64,000 bases of DNA from Pelotomaculum thermopropionicum SI (GCA_000010565.1 AP009389.1:2852001-2916000), one strand, 5' to 3'; shown: positions 8,807 through 17,939, counted from the first letter of the stretch. Made by a program: numbers and translations. Notes: generated from the letters alone by a model not told the origin.

Positions 8807-9547
8807 TTAAAAAAAACGGGCGGCGGCAACCGTCAGGCCGCTTACCCGGGCCGCCCCGGCGGCGGTTAATGCGGCGGCAGCAGCCGACATGGTGCTCCCC
8901 GTGGTAAAAACATCATCAACAACCAGCACCTTCCTGCCGCAAACCTTTCCGGCATTTATCACTTTAAAGGCGCCTTCCAGGTTGGTCTGCCGGGCCGGCC
9001 GGGTCAGCCCGGCCTGGGAGGGCGTTTCAACAATTTTGACCAGGACACGCCGGTCAACCGGCACCCGCAGCAGGGCCCCCACCTCCCCGGCAAGCAGGGC
9101 AGCCTGGTTGAACCCCCGGTGCCGCAGCTTCTCCCCGGCCAACGGCACGGGTAAAATCAAATCGGCGGCCAGCAGAGGCTCCGCCCGGGCCGCCTCGGCC
9201 ATCAGCGCGGCCAGCGGCGCGGCCAGGCCCCGCCGCCCTGCGTACTTGAAACGGTGAATTGCCTCCTTAATAATGCCCTCGTATGGGCCGGCCGCCCGGA
9301 CCAGGGCAAAAGGCCACTCTCTTGCGCGGCACTCGCCGCACAAGCGAGTACCGCCGCGTCCAAAAAGAGCGGCCCCCTTCCCCGGCAGGCGGCCGCACCG
9401 GCTGCAGTGCGCCTCCCGGCGGAAGCCCTCAAGGTAAGCCAGGCAGTTGCCGCAGGCCTTCCCGGGGGGGCCGGGCCGGCCGCAAAAGGGACACTCCGGC
9501 GCTGGGGGAAAGATTAAATTAAGAAGGTCATTCCATAAAGCAAACAC
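8807..9547 (-). CDS. comFC: ComF-family amidophosphoribosyltransferase-like protein
   Basis: 246 residues. The N-terminal third holds paired cysteine motifs (CPFCGRPG..CGNC, CSRCGR, CGECRA) that should bind zinc. The C-terminal part is a phosphoribosyltransferase domain with the PRPP loop VLVVDDVFTTGST. In naturally competent Firmicutes ComFC assists DNA uptake; elsewhere the family is kept without proven competence. The start is GTG at 9547, eight bases after GGGAGG. It follows the diguanylate cyclase on the same strand. Confidence 0.9.
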   Translation of the reverse strand: MFALWNDLLNLIFPPAPECPFCGRPGPPGKACGNCLAYLEGFRREAHCSRCGRLPGKGAALFGRGGTRLCGECRAREWPFALVRAAGPYEGIIKEAIHRFKYAGRRGLAAPLAALMAEAARAEPLLAADLILPVPLAGEKLRHRGFNQAALLAGEVGALLRVPVDRRVLVKIVETPSQAGLTRPARQTNLEGAFKVINAGKVCGRKVLVVDDVFTTGSTMSAAAAALTAAGAARVSGLTVAAARFF

Positions 9548-9561
9548 TTGTCAGGCCTCCC

Positions 9562-9581
9562 AAAAAGGGGGCTTCCCCTTT
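9562..9581 (-). terminator. Weak hairpin with T-run between GGDEF gene and comFC
   Basis: On the minus strand AAAGGGG-AAG-CCCCCTTTTT. It is short and lies just ahead of the comFC Shine-Dalgarno, but it lies upstream of the GGDEF gene's own direction only if that gene is read first (minus strand 3' to 5'), so it could act as an attenuator rather than a full terminator. Confidence 0.3.
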
Positions 9582-9613
9582 AACAGCATTGCCCCTGTGA
9601 GGCTGCCCGCTTT

Positions 9614-11314
9614 TTAATCGGCAATGGCCACGGCGGCGGTCTCGACCCGGTCGCCGCCCTTTTCCTTTGCCTTTTTAAGGGCCCGCTCGGCCGCCTTGAA
9701 CAGGCCCGCTGCATCGCCGGCATCGCGAGGAAATTCGGCCACCCCGATGCTGGCAGTCAGCCGGGCGGCCCGCCCTTCCTTCTTCAAAAAAACATTCCGG
9801 CGGATCCGTGTCCATATGATTTCGGCCTTTTCCACCAGGCGCCGGCCGTTTACACCGGGCAGCAGCAGGGCAAACTCGTCCCCTCCGTAGCGGGCGGCAA
9901 GATCCCCTTTGCGGGTGTTACCGTCGATCAGGGCGGCCAGTTCGGCCAGCACCCGCTCCCCCGCCTCGCGCCCGTAGCGCTGGTTAAATATTCTAAAGTG
10001 ATCCAGATTTATTAAAATCAGACCGGCACCAGCGCCGTCCGGTCCGGCGTTGGCGCAAAACTCCCTGACCATTTTGGAAAACGGCCCGAAGCTCAAGAGC
10101 CCGGTTGCCGGATCCTGGCAAAGCGCCTGCTCCAGGCGGGCGCCAAGCACCGCGTTCTCAACCGCCACGGCCGCCTGACCGGCCAGGACGGCCATAATGT
10201 GCAAGTGCTTTTCCTCAAAGGCCGCGGGACGCTTGTCCCCCAGCACAATCACGCCCAGCGCCTCCCTGCCGGAAAGCAGCGGGACGACGAGCAGCGAGCG
10301 CAGCACCTTGACCAGGCCCGTTTCACCGGCGGTGCGGGGGTCGCTCCGGGAATCGTAAATAATTTCCGGCTCCCTGCCGCTCAGGACCCACCCGATCAGG
10401 CCCTCATCCGGGTATACCGCCGTCGACCAGAGCTGCTTAGAATACGGCCCGGTAACCGCCGCGGGCAGGAAAATGTCCTTCTCCTCCGACCGGAGGTAGG
10501 CCACTCCGGTATGAAAGGGGAAAGCCTTGCCGGCGCTCTTCAGAATCTGCTCCAGCACCTCCGCCGGGCCGGGGCCTCCTTCCAAAAACCTCGCCACCTC
10601 GTAAAAGGCCGTCAGCTCCCTGTTGGCCACCTGGAGCCGGACGTGGTAGCGCAAAATAAACTGGAGCGCCAGCACGGAAAAAAACAGGGGCAATACGCCC
10701 GCCGGCCCGGTGTGCCTGTAAACCACGACCATGAAGAGGCCCAGCGGCACAGTAAAAAGGTAGGTCAGCCCGTCCCACTTAACCGCATCGGTCCAGGCCA
10801 AGCCCGGCAGAATGTGCCTTTTGGGCAGCAGGTAGAGGTAGACCAGCACGTGGTTGACCGTTATGTAAGAGGCAATAAAGGCGGCCAGGGGCAGGGCATT
10901 GGCAAAGCCGGCCAGGCCGGGTACGCCGCCGCACCGCTCAAACGCCTTCCCCGCCGCCACCGCCGCCAGCACATATTGCCCGGCGTTAAAAAGGGTTGTG
11001 CGCATGGGGTTGCCCCGGTTGGCAATGCCCTGACCGAGCAAGGTGGCCAGCCCGCCGGTCCAGGCGGCGGCAGCCGGCCCGTAAAGCAAAAAGGACGTCA
11101 GGATCAGGGCAAAGCCGCCCGAGAGCTGGCCGTGGGGGAACGACACGGCCAGCCATTCGGCCATGGCACCGAGGAAAATTACGGCCAGCAACTCCTCTCC
11201 CCTGTCCACATCGAGGGCGGGAAAGAGCAGGTAAAGCTGCCAGACCGCCGCTCCCACCACCAGCCAGTTATACAAAACGTGTACAATTCCCTCTTTTGCG
11301 CGCAAATCCTCCAC
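9614..11314 (-). CDS. Membrane GAF-GGDEF diguanylate cyclase
   Basis: 566 residues. The N-terminal ~220 residues contain about seven hydrophobic segments, residues ~230-390 form a GAF-like sensor domain, and the C-terminus is a GGDEF domain. The active site RYGGDEFALLLPG is intact, and RKGD five residues ahead fits the allosteric product-inhibition I-site. It should make cyclic di-GMP at the membrane. The start is given as GTG 11314, with only a weak Shine-Dalgarno; a TTG 13 codons downstream is possible. The 141-residue GT2-like gene lies 30 bp upstream. Confidence 0.92.
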   Translation of the reverse strand: MEDLRAKEGIVHVLYNWLVVGAAVWQLYLLFPALDVDRGEELLAVIFLGAMAEWLAVSFPHGQLSGGFALILTSFLLYGPAAAAWTGGLATLLGQGIANRGNPMRTTLFNAGQYVLAAVAAGKAFERCGGVPGLAGFANALPLAAFIASYITVNHVLVYLYLLPKRHILPGLAWTDAVKWDGLTYLFTVPLGLFMVVVYRHTGPAGVLPLFFSVLALQFILRYHVRLQVANRELTAFYEVARFLEGGPGPAEVLEQILKSAGKAFPFHTGVAYLRSEEKDIFLPAAVTGPYSKQLWSTAVYPDEGLIGWVLSGREPEIIYDSRSDPRTAGETGLVKVLRSLLVVPLLSGREALGVIVLGDKRPAAFEEKHLHIMAVLAGQAAVAVENAVLGARLEQALCQDPATGLLSFGPFSKMVREFCANAGPDGAGAGLILINLDHFRIFNQRYGREAGERVLAELAALIDGNTRKGDLAARYGGDEFALLLPGVNGRRLVEKAEIIWTRIRRNVFLKKEGRAARLTASIGVAEFPRDAGDAAGLFKAAERALKKAKEKGGDRVETAAVAIAD

Positions 11315-11344
11315 CCCAACAACTATTTCGACAAAACGGAGGAT

Positions 11345-11770
11345 TTACCTGCGTGATACTCTGGACAAGCGGCAAAACAAAGGGGCGTTAAGCAGTTCCT
11401 CCCCTCTTAAGCCCCTGACGTCAAAGCACAGCTCTCCCGCCTCCGCCGCGCCTTCAACCGTCCGGCCGGCACACCTTCCGCCGGCCAAAATTTCAAAAGG
11501 ATAATACCTCTGCAGGCGCTTCAGCACCTCCAGGGTGCCGTCCCGGGAAAAGTCGTCCACCAGCAGCACTTCCTGACGCGGCACGCCTCCAGTAATGCGG
11601 AACAATTTGCGGACAAAACCCTCTATCCAGGGTTCCTGGTTTCCGATAATAATTACCACCCTGGAACCACCCGGACCAGAAAGGCCCTGTCCGGCAGCGG
11701 CAGTCAACCCCCGGTACAGGCAAAGGCCCGCAACAACCAACAGCGCCAGGGCAATCAGAAAAATTATCAT
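11345..11770 (-). CDS. Membrane-anchored protein resembling the first half of a GT2 glycosyltransferase
   Basis: 141 residues. Residues 1-22 form one membrane segment. VVIIIGNQEPWIEGFVRKLF followed by EVLLVDDFSRDGT matches the start of a GT-A (family 2) fold, where the first DD binds nucleotide sugar. The acceptor-binding second half is absent, so it is unlikely to be an active transferase as it stands. No frameshift continuation is seen downstream: the GGDEF gene begins 30 bp later. It may be a nucleotide-binding accessory protein or a degraded enzyme. Confidence in the coding call is good; function is unknown. Confidence 0.7.
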   Translation of the reverse strand: MIIFLIALALLVVAGLCLYRGLTAAAGQGLSGPGGSRVVIIIGNQEPWIEGFVRKLFRITGGVPRQEVLLVDDFSRDGTLEVLKRLQRYYPFEILAGGRCAGRTVEGAAEAGELCFDVRGLRGEELLNAPLFCRLSRVSRR

Positions 11771-11833
11771 GCTTTCACCTCCGGCTTCTTACTGCACCTT
11801 ATGCAGGGCGCCGCCCGGGGGTGAATTGCCAAA

Positions 11834-11856
11834 GAAAAAAGCCGGGAATTCCCGGC
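11834..11856 (-). terminator. Rho-independent terminator of metK
   Basis: On the minus strand the perfect stem GCCGGGAA/TTCCCGGC is followed by TTTTTTC, 22 bases past the metK stop. Confidence 0.9.
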
Positions 11857-11878
11857 ATGTTATTTTGCCTAATAATTT

Positions 11879-13069
11879 TTAAAGGCCCGCCCCCCGCCTG
11901 AGCGCCTCTGCCTTGTCGGTGCGCTCCCAGGGCAGATCCAGGTCGTTTCTGCCGAAGTGGCCGTACACCGATACCTGCCTGTAAATGGGCCGCCGCAGGT
12001 CCAGTTCCTTGATGATGGCGGCCGGGCGCAGGTCGAAATGCTCTTTCACCAGCTTAACCAGGGTTTGCTCGTCGACCCGGCCTGTGCCGAAGGTGTCCAC
12101 CATCATTGAAACCGGGTGGGCCACTCCAATGGCGTAGGCCACCTGGAACTCGCATTTTTCGGCCAGCCCGGCGGCCACAATGTTTTTGGCCACGTAGCGG
12201 GCGGCGTAGCTGGCGGAGCGGTCGACCTTGGTGGGGTCCTTCCCGGAGAAGGAACCGCCGCCGTGGCGGGCCATGCCGCCGTATGTATCAACGATGATCT
12301 TCCGCCCGGTCAGGCCGGTGTCCCCCTGCGGCCCGCCGATCACAAACCGGCCGGTGGGGTTGACAAAAAAACGGGTGGAGCCGTCCAGGAATTCCGGCGG
12401 AACAACCGGTTTGACCACATGCTCAAGCACGCCGCTGCGTATCTCATCCAGGGTTACCCGGGGATGGTGCTGGGTCGAAATGACTATCGTGTCCACCCGC
12501 ACCGGGCGGCCGTTTTCGTATTCAACGGTGACCTGGGTTTTCCCGTCCGGACGCAGGTATGGCAGCAGCCTGCTCTTCCTGACCTCGGCCAGCCGCCTGG
12601 CCAGGCGGTGGGCCAGGGAAATGGGCAGGGGCATCAGCTCCGGGGTTTCAGTGGTAGCATAGCCGAACATCATCCCCTGGTCGCCCGCGCCGGTCGCTTC
12701 CAATTCATCCTCGTTGCCGTACCGCTCCCGCACCTCCAGGGCCCGGTCAACCCCCTGGGCAATATCGCTGGACTGCTCGTCAATGGAGGTGATCACCGCG
12801 CAGGTATCGCAGTCAAACCCGTATTTCGCCCTGGTGTAACCTATCTCCCGGATGGTTTCCCGGGCCACCCTGGGTATATCGACATAGCAGTCGGTCGTAA
12901 TCTCTCCAGCCACCAGAACCAGGCCGGTGGTAACCAGGGTTTCGCAGGCCACGCGGGCCAGCGGGTCCTTCTCAAATATTGCGTCCAGCACTGCGTCGGA
13001 AATCTGGTCGGCAATTTTATCGGGGTGCCCCTCGGTTACCGACTCCGAAGTAAATAACCGCCTGGCCAT
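11879..13069 (-). CDS. metK: S-adenosylmethionine synthetase
   Basis: A 396-residue cytosolic enzyme making S-adenosylmethionine from methionine and ATP. Motifs visible are [13 protein letters not shown] (residues 12-24), [13 protein letters not shown] (about 120) and [16 protein letters not shown] (about 260, phosphate loop). Length is standard. The ATG has AGGAGG nine bases upstream. It has its own promoter, a leader hairpin and a terminator. No S-box (SAM-I) riboswitch consensus is present in the ~130-nt leader. Confidence 0.98.
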   Translation of the reverse strand: MARRLFTSESVTEGHPDKIADQISDAVLDAIFEKDPLARVACETLVTTGLVLVAGEITTDCYVDIPRVARETIREIGYTRAKYGFDCDTCAVITSIDEQSSDIAQGVDRALEVRERYGNEDELEATGAGDQGMMFGYATTETPELMPLPISLAHRLARRLAEVRKSRLLPYLRPDGKTQVTVEYENGRPVRVDTIVISTQHHPRVTLDEIRSGVLEHVVKPVVPPEFLDGSTRFFVNPTGRFVIGGPQGDTGLTGRKIIVDTYGGMARHGGGSFSGKDPTKVDRSASYAARYVAKNIVAAGLAEKCEFQVAYAIGVAHPVSMMVDTFGTGRVDEQTLVKLVKEHFDLRPAAIIKELDLRRPIYRQVSVYGHFGRNDLDLPWERTDKAEALRRGAGL

Positions 13070-13113
13070 AAAAACATTCCTCCTTGCCTTTGTCCAAGCT
13101 CAAACAGTAAAAT

Positions 13114-13134
13114 AAACCTCCGGAACAGAGGTTT
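13114..13134 (-). promoter_or_regulatory. Leader hairpin upstream of metK
   Basis: On the minus strand AAACCTC pairs with GAGGTTT around TGTTCCG and is followed by ATTTTA. It lies about 45 bases before the start codon and may be an attenuator; the T-run is short. Confidence 0.4.
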
Positions 13135-13204
13135 TGAATGGAATTTTAAGGGCCTCTTTCCTCTTCGCGTGTAAAAATTAAGTTAAGAAAATAAATCAAA
13201 GTAT

Positions 13205-13233
13205 ATTCTACAAAAACGGTCAATGATTGTCAA
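13205..13233 (-). promoter_or_regulatory. Sigma-A promoter of metK
   Basis: On the minus strand TTGACA, 17 bases, TAGAAT. It lies 136-164 bases ahead of the metK start. Confidence 0.8.
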
Positions 13234-13270
13234 CAACGCCGGATGAAATATAAAAATATGCCCCGGTTTT

Positions 13271-13525
13271 TTAAAGGGCCCTTGCCGCGTTTTCCATTTC
13301 CACCAGCACGGTGTCCACCCCAATTTTTTTAATCTTCTCCCAGGGCACCACCACATCCTTGCCGGCTCTTAAAAGCCCGAAATACTTTCTGCCGCCTGAA
13401 AGCACCAGCGAAAGCACCCTGCCGGTTTCCAGGTCGATATGGACATCTTTAACCGGGCCCAGCCTGGCGCCGTCAACCAGGTTGACGATATCTTTCAAAC
13501 CAAAGTCAGAAACTTTAAACAGCAT
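13271..13525 (-). CDS. YlmC/YmxH-family PRC-barrel sporulation protein
   Basis: 84 residues forming one PRC-barrel-like beta domain (KVSDFGLKDIVNLVDGARLG ... VVPWEKIKKIGVDTVLV). The YlmC/YmxH family occurs only in endospore formers and is expressed during sporulation; its biochemical role is not defined. The ATG has GGGGGGTG seven bases upstream. It precedes metK but is separated by metK's own promoter. Confidence 0.9.
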   Translation of the reverse strand: MLFKVSDFGLKDIVNLVDGARLGPVKDVHIDLETGRVLSLVLSGGRKYFGLLRAGKDVVVPWEKIKKIGVDTVLVEMENAARAL

Positions 13526-13590
13526 TCAAACACCCCCCACAGCAGCCTATGTGGAGGAATGCAAAAAGGTTACCGGCCTAATTTTAACAA

Positions 13591-15147
13591 TTATTCCTTC
13601 CTGCCGGTCAGCACCTCCCTGGCCGAACGCCAGAAAAAGCTGGCCTCCTTCCCTCCCAGAACGGCAATTGACGCCGCGTATACCACCACCCCCGCCGCAA
13701 TGGCCAGGCTAACCTGCACGGCCAGGCCGGCAAGACCCCCGGCCAGGTGGGCCAGGGCCCTGCTCACCGCACAGCTTGCCGCAGCCATCAAACCGGAAGC
13801 CGCCAGAACGGCCAGGGTAAATTTTAACAGGCCGCCCCGGCGCAGGCCGGGCACCCTCTGCCCCAGGCAGCGCATCAGCAAAGCCATGTAAAACAGGTTT
13901 GCCAGGGAACTGGCCAGGGCCAGGCCGCCGTGGCGGAGATAGCCGATTAAAGCCAGGCTCAAAGCCAGGTTGACCAGGACGGTAGCGGCGCCGATCTTCA
14001 GCGGCGTGGCGGTGTCCTGCAGGGAGTAGAACCCCCTGGTTAAAAGAATGCCGGCCGCCTGCCCGACAAGGCCAACGGAATAAAATAAAAGGGCCGCCGC
14101 GGTCATTTCCACGGCCCTCTGGTCGAAGGCGCCCCCCTTGTAAATCAGCTTCACAATGGGGTGGCTCAATGACATCAGGCCGACGCTGGCAGGCACCATG
14201 GTAATTATTACCGCCTTAAGCGATTTCAGCAGGGCGCCGGTCAGCGCCTCCCTGTCGCCTTCCGCCGCCCGCATCGACAGGGTGGGGAAAACCGCCGTGC
14301 CCAGGGCCAGGACAAACAGGCTGACCGGAAACTGAATCAGCTTGTCGGCGTAGCCCAGCGCCGAGATGCTGCCCACCGGCAGCCAGGAGGCCAGCACGCC
14401 GACAACGTACAGGTTGGCCTGGTTGACCGAAAGGCTTAACAGCGAGGGCAGGGCCAGGCTGCAGACCTTTTTCACGCCGGGATGGCCCGGCTCAAGCGGC
14501 CATCTCAGGCCAAAGCCTTTTTTACAAAGAGCGGGCAACTGCACCAGGGCCATGGCCGCCATAGCCGCCACCGTCCCCAGGGCCAGCCCGTGGATGCCGT
14601 AAATTTTGCCGAGGGTAAAGGCGGAGGCTATGATAAAAATGTTGTTCACCGAATTGCTGAAGGCGGGCAGGCCGAAAATGTTGCTGGCATTCAAAAGGTT
14701 TGAAAACAAAGAGGCCAGGCCCGCAAAAATCATCAGCGGGAGCAAAATCCTGGCAAGCTCCACCGTCAGCAGTTCCCTTGTTCCTTCAAAGCCGGGCGCC
14801 ACCAGCTTGACCAGAAGCGGCGCCGCTGCCATGCCGGTAACGGCGGCGGCAAAATAAAACAAAACCACCGCCACCGTTACCGTGCTGAATATTTTCCAGG
14901 CCTCGCCCTTTTCACCCCGGGCGGCGTGCTCGGTAAAAACCGGCACCACCACCGTTGCCAGGGCGCCGCTGACAATGAAGAAAAGCATGTTGGGCATTTT
15001 CAGGGCGGTCTGGTAGGCGTCGGTATAAACCGAGGCACCGAACAGCCGGGCTATGACGGACTCCCGGGCCAGCCCGAGCACTTTTGACATCAGGTTAAAA
15101 AAGGCGATTAACAGCGTGGCTTTAAAAATAAACTTCCCGGTTGACAT
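13591..15147 (-). CDS. murJ: Lipid II flippase MurJ / MviN family
   Basis: 518 residues with about 14 hydrophobic segments in the MOP-exporter fold. It contains the early conserved FNLMSKVLGLARESVIARLFG and RGFYSLQDTATP near residue 370. MurJ flips the lipid-linked peptidoglycan precursor to the outer face of the membrane. It starts with ATG at 15147. Given the neighbouring polysaccharide genes, export of another lipid-linked oligosaccharide cannot be excluded. Confidence 0.93.
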   Translation of the reverse strand: MSTGKFIFKATLLIAFFNLMSKVLGLARESVIARLFGASVYTDAYQTALKMPNMLFFIVSGALATVVVPVFTEHAARGEKGEAWKIFSTVTVAVVLFYFAAAVTGMAAAPLLVKLVAPGFEGTRELLTVELARILLPLMIFAGLASLFSNLLNASNIFGLPAFSNSVNNIFIIASAFTLGKIYGIHGLALGTVAAMAAMALVQLPALCKKGFGLRWPLEPGHPGVKKVCSLALPSLLSLSVNQANLYVVGVLASWLPVGSISALGYADKLIQFPVSLFVLALGTAVFPTLSMRAAEGDREALTGALLKSLKAVIITMVPASVGLMSLSHPIVKLIYKGGAFDQRAVEMTAAALLFYSVGLVGQAAGILLTRGFYSLQDTATPLKIGAATVLVNLALSLALIGYLRHGGLALASSLANLFYMALLMRCLGQRVPGLRRGGLLKFTLAVLAASGLMAAASCAVSRALAHLAGGLAGLAVQVSLAIAAGVVVYAASIAVLGGKEASFFWRSAREVLTGRKE

Positions 15148-15374
15148 AAGGCACGCTCTTTTCTGTGCAGCCGTACAGGCCTTTTACTGGCCGGGGTATC
15201 GCACATTAAAAGAGCCGTTATCATTAAATAACGACTCGCATTGTTTTCTAAACTTCGACGTGCCCTGCCGATCTCCTGCCTCCCTTATAGATGTTTCCGG
15301 GGCCTGCCGGCAGGCAATTGAAAGAAGGCCTTTAACTTTCCCGCCGGGAAGTCCCCCGCCTTCCGCCTTCCTTA

Positions 15375-15460
15375 CCAGCGATGCGAGCGGGGATGAAAGC
15401 AGGCTGCTGATGAAGCAGGAAGCCCGCGCCTTTCGCAAGGCGAAGGGAGGGGTGGTTCAC
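15375..15460 (+). mobile_element. Relic of an IS200/IS605-type right end (tnpB 3' tip and guide-RNA-like scaffold)
   Basis: On the plus strand ASGDESRLLMKQEARAF can be read (about 15,380-15,430), which resembles the C-terminal tails of TnpB proteins. It is followed by GAAGCCCGCGCCTTTCGC and GGGTGGTTCAC, the type of sequence found at the right end of IS605 elements, where the omega/reRNA scaffold lies. No tnpA or upstream tnpB is left. The right end overlaps the stop codon of the phosphohexomutase gene. The rest of the 309-bp gap (15,148-15,374) shows no gene I can support. Confidence 0.5.
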
Positions 15461-16869
15461 AGTCCGGTCTGCCTTAAAACATCCGCCTGGACGGCCTTCA
15501 CTTCCCCGGCAGAACCTGCCTCGGCGTAAATCCTGAACAGGGGCTCGGTACCGGAGGGGCGGATCAGCACCCAGGCGTCCCCTTCCAGCAAAAGCTTGAC
15601 TCCGTCCTTGGTAACCCGGCCGGTCACCTTGCGCCCGGCCAGCGCCTCCGGTTCAAATCCCTTTAACACCTCAAGCACCCGCTCTTTTTCCGCCGGCGAG
15701 GTGTGCACGTCCAGGCGCTCGCTGTAAAGCCGGCCGTACTCGCGGTAAACCTGCTCCAGCAGCTCCTTCAGGCTCTTGCCGTGCACCGCTGCCATTTCGG
15801 CCGCCAGGAGCCCGGCCAGAATGCCGTCTTTTTCCGGCACGTGGCCCTTTACGGAAAGCCCGCCGCTCTCCTCCCCGCCCAGCACGGCGCCTTCCTCCGC
15901 CAGGCACTGCCCGACGTATTTAAAGCCTACCGGCGTTTCGACCAGCCGCAGCCCGTGCCGTTCGGCCATCCGGTCGAGCAGGTGGGTGGTGGCTACCGTC
16001 CGCGCCACCGGGCCGCGCAGCCCTTTTACCGTGATCAGGTGATAGAGCAAAACCGGCAGGAACTGGTTGGGGGTGACGAAGTCGCCGCCGGAATCCACCA
16101 GGCCGAAGCGGTCGGCGTCCCCGTCCAGGGCAAGGCCTAGCTGCGCCGGCCCCTTTGCAACCGCCTCCCGCAGCCCGCCAAGGGATTTCGCCGTGGGTTC
16201 GGGCAGGGTGCCGCCGAACAGGGGGTCGCGGTGGTTGTGAAGAACCTCAACGGATGCCCCGGCCTGTTTCAGCAGTTCCTCCAGGTAGCCCGTCCCGGCC
16301 CCGTACATCGGGTCAACCGCCACCTTCAGCCCGGCCCTGCCGATAGCCCCCATGTCCACCAGGGTAGCCAGATGGCAGGCGTAGGCATCATACGGGTCTA
16401 TGGTGGTTACGGGCGCCTTTTCCCCTCCCGGCGGGGCAATTTCTGCCCCGGCCTCCTGCAGCTTCCTTATGTTTGCCTCTATTTCTCCGGTTATGTGAGG
16501 CAGGGCCGGGCCGGCGTACTCGGGAATAAATTTAAACCCGTTGTACTCCGGCGGGTTGTGGCTGGCCGTGAGCATAACCGCGCCGCCGGCCCTGTAAAGC
16601 TTCACCGCAAAGGCCACCACCGGCGTGGGCGTAGCCCGCCCGGTAAGGAAGACGGAGATGCCCCGGCCGGCCAAAACCTCCGCCACGGCGGCGGCAAAGC
16701 GCTCCGAAAGAAAGCGGGTGTCGTAGCCCACTACCACTCCCCTTTCCGCCAGGCCGCGGGCGGCCAGGTACTGGGCCACCGCCGCAGCCACCAGCCTTAC
16801 GTTGTCAAAGGTAAAGTCTTCGGCCAGGATGCCCCGCCAGCCGTCGGTACCAAACGAAATTTTCCTCAT
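15457..16869 (-). CDS. Phosphoglucomutase / phosphomannomutase family
   Basis: 470 residues of the alpha-D-phosphohexomutase superfamily. The phosphoserine loop is TASHNPPEYNG (about 100), the metal-binding loop DGDADRFG (about 245), the sugar-binding loop GGEESGG (about 325) and the phosphate-binding RPSGTEPLFRIYAE (about 435). It interconverts hexose 1- and 6-phosphates and would supply glucose-1-P to the galU product nearby. The ATG at 16869 has GGGAGG nine bases upstream. Its last codons touch an IS605-like right end. Confidence 0.93.
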   Translation of the reverse strand: MRKISFGTDGWRGILAEDFTFDNVRLVAAAVAQYLAARGLAERGVVVGYDTRFLSERFAAAVAEVLAGRGISVFLTGRATPTPVVAFAVKLYRAGGAVMLTASHNPPEYNGFKFIPEYAGPALPHITGEIEANIRKLQEAGAEIAPPGGEKAPVTTIDPYDAYACHLATLVDMGAIGRAGLKVAVDPMYGAGTGYLEELLKQAGASVEVLHNHRDPLFGGTLPEPTAKSLGGLREAVAKGPAQLGLALDGDADRFGLVDSGGDFVTPNQFLPVLLYHLITVKGLRGPVARTVATTHLLDRMAERHGLRLVETPVGFKYVGQCLAEEGAVLGGEESGGLSVKGHVPEKDGILAGLLAAEMAAVHGKSLKELLEQVYREYGRLYSERLDVHTSPAEKERVLEVLKGFEPEALAGRKVTGRVTKDGVKLLLEGDAWVLIRPSGTEPLFRIYAEAGSAGEVKAVQADVLRQTGL

Positions 16870-16961
16870 CAGGATAAACCTCCCGGTAGCTCAAGTCTGG
16901 TTTATCTTTCCACAAAGCTTCCCCAACTTCCTTTTGCCGCTCCGGTATTTTGCGGCCGTTT

Positions 16962-17699
16962 TCACTGCGGCATTTTGCCGGGCAGCTTGTCGGTAATGTC
17001 CTGGACGTAATCAAGGTCGTCCCTTTTTTTGTCCACGTACAGGTTGCCGTCGGAATCCAGGCTGGCGTAAAAAACTTCGCTCAGCGACTGAATGCCCTGC
17101 TTCTGCAACTCGCCCAGCAGCCACTGCTCGTCCAGGTTGTTTTGCTTGAGGTTTTGCCGGATAATCACCCCGTCCACCACCAGTTCGGAGGGAATGCCCT
17201 TGTATTTGGTGGGGACGTTGAGGTCCTGCGGCGTCACGGGTGCGGCCTGGGATTTCAGCAGCACGCTCAGCTTGCCGTTCGGCTCGGCTACGGCAAATTC
17301 CACGTCGCTGATGTTAAAGGCCCCCTCCTGGCGCAGCTGGGAGGTCAGGTCGTCCACCGTATAGCGCATCTTGCGCATGTTCCCCTCCAGTATCTTGCCG
17401 TTGTGCACCACCACCGTGGGCTCGTCGGTCAACATTTTATGAACCGGGCGGTATTTCATTCCGGCCCACTGGGATACAATGGTAAGCACCATGAACAGCA
17501 GAAGGCCAAAGGCGTAATACCCGGCCGGCTCATCCAGTTGAGTAACCATGTTTGCCGCAATGGAGCCTATTACTATGCCGTTGACCCAGTCGGCTATGGT
17601 CAGCCCGCCCACCTGGGACTTGCCGATCATCCTGGTGATAAAAACCACCGCGACAAAGGCGCCAACTGCCCTGAGAAAAATTTCCAGGTACGGACTCAT
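16962..17699 (-). CDS. DUF421 / YetF-like membrane protein
   Basis: 245 residues: three transmembrane helices, then a cytosolic DUF421 domain (TIADWVNGIVIGSIAANM, MLTDEPTVVVHNGKILEGNM, RQEGAFNISDVEFAVAEPNG). An in-frame ATG lies at 17720, but GGGAGGG sits inside it; the ATG at 17699 has that Shine-Dalgarno 11 bases ahead and gives MSPYLEIFLRA. Family members such as YetF and YdfS in Bacillus are sporulation- or envelope-associated with unknown activity. Confidence 0.88.
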   Translation of the reverse strand: MSPYLEIFLRAVGAFVAVVFITRMIGKSQVGGLTIADWVNGIVIGSIAANMVTQLDEPAGYYAFGLLLFMVLTIVSQWAGMKYRPVHKMLTDEPTVVVHNGKILEGNMRKMRYTVDDLTSQLRQEGAFNISDVEFAVAEPNGKLSVLLKSQAAPVTPQDLNVPTKYKGIPSELVVDGVIIRQNLKQNNLDEQWLLGELQKQGIQSLSEVFYASLDSDGNLYVDKKRDDLDYVQDITDKLPGKMPQ

Positions 17700-17822
17700 A
17701 AACAGCAATCCCTCCCGCATTGTTTGTTACAGGCCTTAGTTTGCCAGCAAACGCAGCAGTTAATGCACGTGCCGTTTGTTTCTATCAAAAACTGGCAATA
17801 ATGTTTTCCGGGAGGGATTTGT

Positions 17823-17939
17823 TTGGCAAAAACTGTAATTATAGAGAAGCTGGAAAAAAGAAGAAAGATGTTTGAGGATTACCTGCGCCAGGTAAAGGCC
17901 GCCGTAAAAAAGCAGGCACCAAAAAACGGCGCTAAATAA
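17823..17939 (+). CDS. Small basic helical protein, 38 residues
   Basis: A short frame on the plus strand, starting at TTG 17823 six bases after GGGAGGG. The product begins MAKTVIIEKLEKRRKMFEDY and is rich in K, R and E, predicted to be one amphipathic helix. It is divergent from the DUF421 gene and is followed by a plus-strand terminator at 18,015. The good ribosome site, the terminator and strand context argue that it is real. Function is unknown. Confidence 0.55.
   Translation: MAKTVIIEKLEKRRKMFEDYLRQVKAAVKKQAPKNGAK

Noticed and set aside
13070-13204. SAM riboswitch in the metK leader
   Set aside because: The S-box core sequences are absent; only a small hairpin is seen.
15184-15438. 84-residue minus-strand frame between murJ and the phosphohexomutase gene
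   Set aside because: No ribosome site, atypical composition, and it lies antisense to the IS605-like remnant.
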